Source of the DNA: JBFHES01 sp041584015
GTDB taxonomy: Bacteria > Bacteroidota > Bacteroidia > Bacteroidales > M50B96
DNA: 25,321 nt
Direction of reading: 5' to 3'
NCBI GenBank assembly: GCA_041584015.1
Contig: JBFHES010000036.1
Location: forward strand, 1-25,321
Shown here piece by piece: positions 21,836 through 25,321 of this stretch. The position numbers and the translations under genes were made by a program. Position 1 is the stretch's first letter. Each line of letters opens with the position of its first letter. The notes below the pieces were generated by a model that was not told where the DNA came from, ran no database searches, and worked only from the letters and a program-made list of their open reading frames with translations.

Positions 21836-23179
21836 CTAATTATTATTTTTTATGTTCTTAAATTCTTTGGATCGAATAAATTTCCATCCTTCCTTTGGTA
21901 TTCTTAAAAGACTGATTTGCAATTCCTTTTTTGTGAAGTAAATGCCTACAAATACGCCAACCAGCACATTAACGATGGTTACAACTGCAACAGCCTCCAA
22001 AGATTGGAAGTAATATATTGCAATGATATCGCCGATAATATTGGCCGTTGCCATGAATATAACTTTAATTAAGTTTGATTTAGGCTTGTTTATACTATCC
22101 AGAGTAACCCCATTAAAACGATCTATCACTAGAAATAAACCGTATACTAAAAATATTCGAAATACATTAACAGGAACATCAATGGAAGCATACTCCTTTC
22201 CACCCAATAAATAAATTAATGGTTCGGCCGCAAAAAACAAAGCCACCAATAATGGAATAAATGCAAGGGACAACAAACCACTGTATCGGTAAAAGATATT
22301 CCTTACTTCCTGATTGTTCCCTTCTCTACTTGCTTTTGACATGCGAGGCAATGCCACAGCAACAAAACTACGTAAAGGAATCTCAAGCATTTCAACAAGC
22401 TTTATTGGAATTGCATATATCGCTGCCTCAACAGAGGTCATCATCATACCTAAAAGAAAGGTATCTGAACTTTTCAGCAGATTACTTCCAAGCAAGGTTC
22501 CCAGTGTAAACTTGCCAAAATTTAAAAGTGTGGAAATAGTTTTTTTCGTATAATGCAACATGTACTTTAAACCCGACCATCCGGCTCCTACTCCAAGTAT
22601 TGATCCCAATAGATTAGATCCTAAATGTGCATAGACAATATATTCAACAGGCAATTCAAACCACAAAATATTGGCAACAAGGAACATGATGAAGCTGCCC
22701 ATGGTTACTCCACGAAGAATAATAATAGAGCCAAAGTTACGCTTGGCCTGTAGAATAGACATACTTGTGTTAAACGGAAGAATTACGAATGAAAGTAATG
22801 GATACCAAATAAAGAATAGTCCGAATCCTTTTTCATCCATTTTATCGGCAAAAAAGAAACCAATTCCATAGATGATGATGGCAAACACAACTGTGACAAC
22901 CAAGCTGATAATCCATCCTGAGCCAATTACCTCCGCCGACTCCTTATCAGATTTAGAACCGGCCAGAAACCGAACTACTGGTGTTCTGCTAATTCCAATC
23001 CTTATCATCTCAACAAAAGTAACCGCTGTTATATAAAGGATCCATGTACCAAAATCACCCTTATCATAGGAACGTGTTAAAATAAAAATGGAAGCAAAAC
23101 CGAGCACGGCAAAAATGCCATTTCCAAAGAGTGACAAAAAATTGTCGTTTTTGACGATATTCTTCAACTTCCCTAACAT
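21836..23179 (-). CDS. Wzx-type polysaccharide flippase
   Basis: This gene encodes 447 residues with about 12 hydrophobic segments, and charged residues inside several of the early helices. The start 'SLFGNGIFAVLGFASIFILTRSYDKGDFGTW' has the amphipathic first helix followed by the 'D..FG.W' motif of the polysaccharide transporter (PST) family. Members move lipid-linked saccharide units across the inner membrane. A central loop 'LLKSSDTFLLGMMMTSVEAAIYAIPIKLVEM' is also typical. It sits between the chain-length protein (21 bases upstream) and the ligase/polymerase (9 bases downstream), completing a Wzx/Wzy-type assembly set. The glycan itself cannot be predicted because no glycosyltransferase genes are in view. 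Confidence 0.85.
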   Translation of the reverse strand: MLGKLKNIVKNDNFLSLFGNGIFAVLGFASIFILTRSYDKGDFGTWILYITAVTFVEMIRIGISRTPVVRFLAGSKSDKESAEVIGSGWIISLVVTVVFAIIIYGIGFFFADKMDEKGFGLFFIWYPLLSFVILPFNTSMSILQAKRNFGSIIILRGVTMGSFIMFLVANILWFELPVEYIVYAHLGSNLLGSILGVGAGWSGLKYMLHYTKKTISTLLNFGKFTLGTLLGSNLLKSSDTFLLGMMMTSVEAAIYAIPIKLVEMLEIPLRSFVAVALPRMSKASREGNNQEVRNIFYRYSGLLSLAFIPLLVALFFAAEPLIYLLGGKEYASIDVPVNVFRIFLVYGLFLVIDRFNGVTLDSINKPKSNLIKVIFMATANIIGDIIAIYYFQSLEAVAVVTIVNVLVGVFVGIYFTKKELQISLLRIPKEGWKFIRSKEFKNIKNNN

Positions 23180-23200
23180 TCAACTCAATTTTATTATCAT

Positions 23201-25321
23201 CTAAATATCATCATCCGACCAAAAGTCCAGCGTAACAATCCTCTTGGCAAGCATTCGTTTCTTACTACGTTGCTTTGGAATTTCACCAATCATAGAATCT
23301 AAATAATCAGTTCGCGATCCATTTAACAATATTTTTGGCTCATGTGTTACCGTATTTTTATAAAGCAATAAGGATTCTGAATCGGCTCTACTCCATACCC
23401 GATTAGCTCGGCTTACAAATATTGAGTAATCTCCATTCATAACCAGAGAGGCTGGGAATTCTTTATTAAGCAGCGATGGTAAAATTAAAAACACATAATC
23501 ATAATCATCTACTCTAAATGTTTCTATTTGAACCAAGTCTGCAAAACTTTTCAAATCAAAGAAATCATTATTAACCTCATAAGAGAATATATCCACACAC
23601 TCAATTCTCTGCATGGAACCGCCATCCTTATTAGGGTCTTCTTTTATTCCTGGAAATAGTTTAACTTTTGAGATTGTGCTCACCTTAGCCTTTACCTTAG
23701 TCATAAAACCAAGTGTTTGGCCACCTTTTCGTTTAGATTTTGGCTCATCTTTAAAAGGCTTTAAAATAAGAACTTTATTACCTCCCATTCTTAATTTTTC
23801 TGCAAGCAAATTGGTGAGATAAAACTTCCCTTCGGCATCTCGCGTACTTGTTACATTAATCTGAAAAGGATGTTCTGCTTTTTCGGTACTTTTTATGGCC
23901 ACCAGTTTTATACGCTGAATAATGATCTCAATTAATCGGTGTGATATGAATCCAAAATCGATATCAGTTTTTTTGCTTTGCAGCATTTTAGGAAATACGC
24001 CTAACAAACTCAATTCAGAGAATTCAACTGCTCGTTCAGGAGTCTTAATGGTTGAGTCCATAAATTCCAGCACAATAATTAATGCAGCTACCAGCACCAT
24101 TCCAATAATAAACCCTAGTACCCAAAGAATTTTTGTCATACTCGATCGGGACTTGAGCGGATATGCTGGCGCATCTAACACACGTATATTCGATGAAAGC
24201 TCAATATTCTGCTGCTTTAATTTACTCTGATTCAGGCTGTGTAGATTATTTAAATATTCTTTCTCAGCAATTTCAATCTCGCGCTCAATTTTGGCCAGCT
24301 CTGATCCAATCGGTGCAAATGTTTTATACTTTACGCTAAAGTCTTCTTTTTGATCTGCAATTACCAATGCCCTGGCTTGTGCCTCTTCTACAAGTATTAC
24401 ATTCTCGAGCCACTGTTCTAAAAGCTCCTTTAAAGGTATACCGGTAGTTGATTTACCATAGGTATCCATTCGTTCAACATCATTACGTAATGCCGTCTTA
24501 AGCACTTCTGCTTCCTGACTCCATTCATCAATCTGAGTATTTTTCCCCTTATTATAAACCTGCCCCATGGCAATCTTTGAAGAAAGCTGAGATAGCCGTT
24601 TTCGTTTATCTAAGATTTTATCGCTTTGTAAAGAAATACTTGTTTTAATCGACACCCTGCTTTCCAGTTCAGACAAAGCAGCACGAGCTGCTGCAAGCAC
24701 CATTATTTGCTCCTGATAATCCTTATCAAGCTTCTCCTTTTGATCAGCAATAAACTTTGTTTGTTCGTAATAGTTAATTATTTGATGTTTCTTTTTGAAA
24801 TCGAGTAAGCGCCCTTCGGCTTGTGTTAGCCTGTCATATGATTCTTTTACGCGTTCCTCAAAATATCCAACAACGGTGTGTGTTTGGCCGGACTGCAGTC
24901 CACGATATTTCCGTAAAAACACTTCGGTAAGCTTTTCAAGTGTTTGCTGTGTTATACGAGGATGTGTACCAGAATAGGATAAACTTATTAAATCACTATT
25001 CTGAATTCTTTTAATCGATGTACTTGCTATTTTTTCAATTCCATAAAAATCATGATCGGAATGTAAGAGTTGATAAATCTCGTTACTTTCGCCCAGCGAA
25101 GCATAACGCCGAATATTAGTTACCGTTTTCTCAACAGAATAAACGTCAACCAATATAGGCCTTAAACTATCGGGAATTAATTCATGCAAATGATCGAATC
25201 GATCTTGTCCGGTTTCATCAGCAATTAAATGAACGGCAAGAAGTCGAATAACCGCCTCTTCTTGTGTTTCGCGGCTTTTTATTAAATTTATAAGATTGTC
25301 GAATTTGGCATTGGTACCAAA
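23201..25321 (-). CDS. Wzc/GumC-like chain-length protein, 5' end outside window
   Basis: The reading frame is open to the window edge; 706 residues are visible and the N-terminus, including the first membrane helix, is missing. A TTG at 25187-25189 is in frame but not a real start, because the 44 residues before it continue the chain-length (Wzz) domain. Long coiled-coil helices run over about visible residues 145-375. Then come the proline-rich 'APAYPLKSRS' motif and a second membrane helix (about 397-419). The last 280 residues resemble a bacterial tyrosine kinase/ParA-like domain, but the P-loop is degenerate ('TSTRDAEGKF', about 491-500), lacking the glycines and hydroxyl residue of Walker A. 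No tyrosine cluster ends the protein. It probably sets chain length or links to an export pore without kinase activity. Confidence 0.85.
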   Translation of the reverse strand, partial: FGTNAKFDNLINLIKSRETQEEAVIRLLAVHLIADETGQDRFDHLHELIPDSLRPILVDVYSVEKTVTNIRRYASLGESNEIYQLLHSDHDFYGIEKIASTSIKRIQNSDLISLSYSGTHPRITQQTLEKLTEVFLRKYRGLQSGQTHTVVGYFEERVKESYDRLTQAEGRLLDFKKKHQIINYYEQTKFIADQKEKLDKDYQEQIMVLAAARAALSELESRVSIKTSISLQSDKILDKRKRLSQLSSKIAMGQVYNKGKNTQIDEWSQEAEVLKTALRNDVERMDTYGKSTTGIPLKELLEQWLENVILVEEAQARALVIADQKEDFSVKYKTFAPIGSELAKIEREIEIAEKEYLNNLHSLNQSKLKQQNIELSSNIRVLDAPAYPLKSRSSMTKILWVLGFIIGMVLVAALIIVLEFMDSTIKTPERAVEFSELSLLGVFPKMLQSKKTDIDFGFISHRLIEIIIQRIKLVAIKSTEKAEHPFQINVTSTRDAEGKFYLTNLLAEKLRMGGNKVLILKPFKDEPKSKRKGGQTLGFMTKVKAKVSTISKVKLFPGIKEDPNKDGGSMQRIECVDIFSYEVNNDFFDLKSFADLVQIETFRVDDYDYVFLILPSLLNKEFPASLVMNGDYSIFVSRANRVWSRADSESLLLYKNTVTHEPKILLNGSRTDYLDSMIGEIPKQRSKKRMLAKRIVTLDFWSDDDI

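Noticed and set aside
25187..25189. TTG as start of the chain-length protein
   Set aside because: The frame stays open for 44 more codons to the window edge and those residues look like the same domain, so the gene is cut by the window.

Overview
The window is chromosomal DNA from a member of the Bacteroidota. Four signs point there: a type IX secretion (T9SS) sorting domain; promoters of the TAnnTTTG(C) type in front of six genes; start regions without Shine-Dalgarno sequences; and gene pairings I know from this phylum, such as an APH-RapZ fusion and a DUF5063 protein beside an RNase D-like exonuclease. Order and genus cannot be fixed from sequence alone. No rRNA, tRNA, CRISPR array, transposase, integrase or replication origin was seen.

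Region 1 (about 1-3100) is AT-rich accessory DNA. Four small, unrelated, mostly unrecognised genes lie on the minus strand: a YcxB-like membrane protein, a two-helix membrane protein, a small Cys/His protein and a 268-residue unknown. Each is isolated by a 100-320 bp spacer holding strong secondary structure. The spacers start with TAAC at or just after a stop codon and end with CCGTTA or CCGTTG shortly before the next gene (read on the minus strand). One has two nested 18-19 position stems. The layout resembles gene cassettes separated by attC-like sites, with no integrase in view, and is the most interesting part of the window.

Region 2 (3200-9000): an MFS transporter and a T9SS cargo protein on the plus strand. 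Facing them on the minus strand are a lipoprotein + secreted protein pair, a clear terminator, then an APH-RapZ fusion with a polyphosphate glucokinase-type ROK kinase. The last pair suggests sugar phosphorylation linked to amino-sugar sensing.

Region 3 (9050-16770, plus strand): a RecQ helicase with an unusual domain order, a DUF5063 protein, a DEDDy exonuclease, a C-terminal processing protease followed by PnuC and a nicotinamide riboside kinase (NAD salvage), inorganic pyrophosphatase and a nitroreductase. A 123 bp element with imperfect inverted ends and a broken coding-like frame sits between the exonuclease and the protease. A strong dyad encloses the nitroreductase -7 box.

Region 4 (16789-20110, minus strand): ribosomal protein S1, a STAS anti-sigma-factor antagonist and RNase Z, tightly packed and probably co-transcribed.

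Region 5 (20297-25321, minus strand): an envelope polysaccharide operon, with a Wzc/GumC-like chain-length protein (5' end outside the window, degenerate nucleotide-binding domain), a Wzx-type flippase and an O-antigen ligase/polymerase-like protein.
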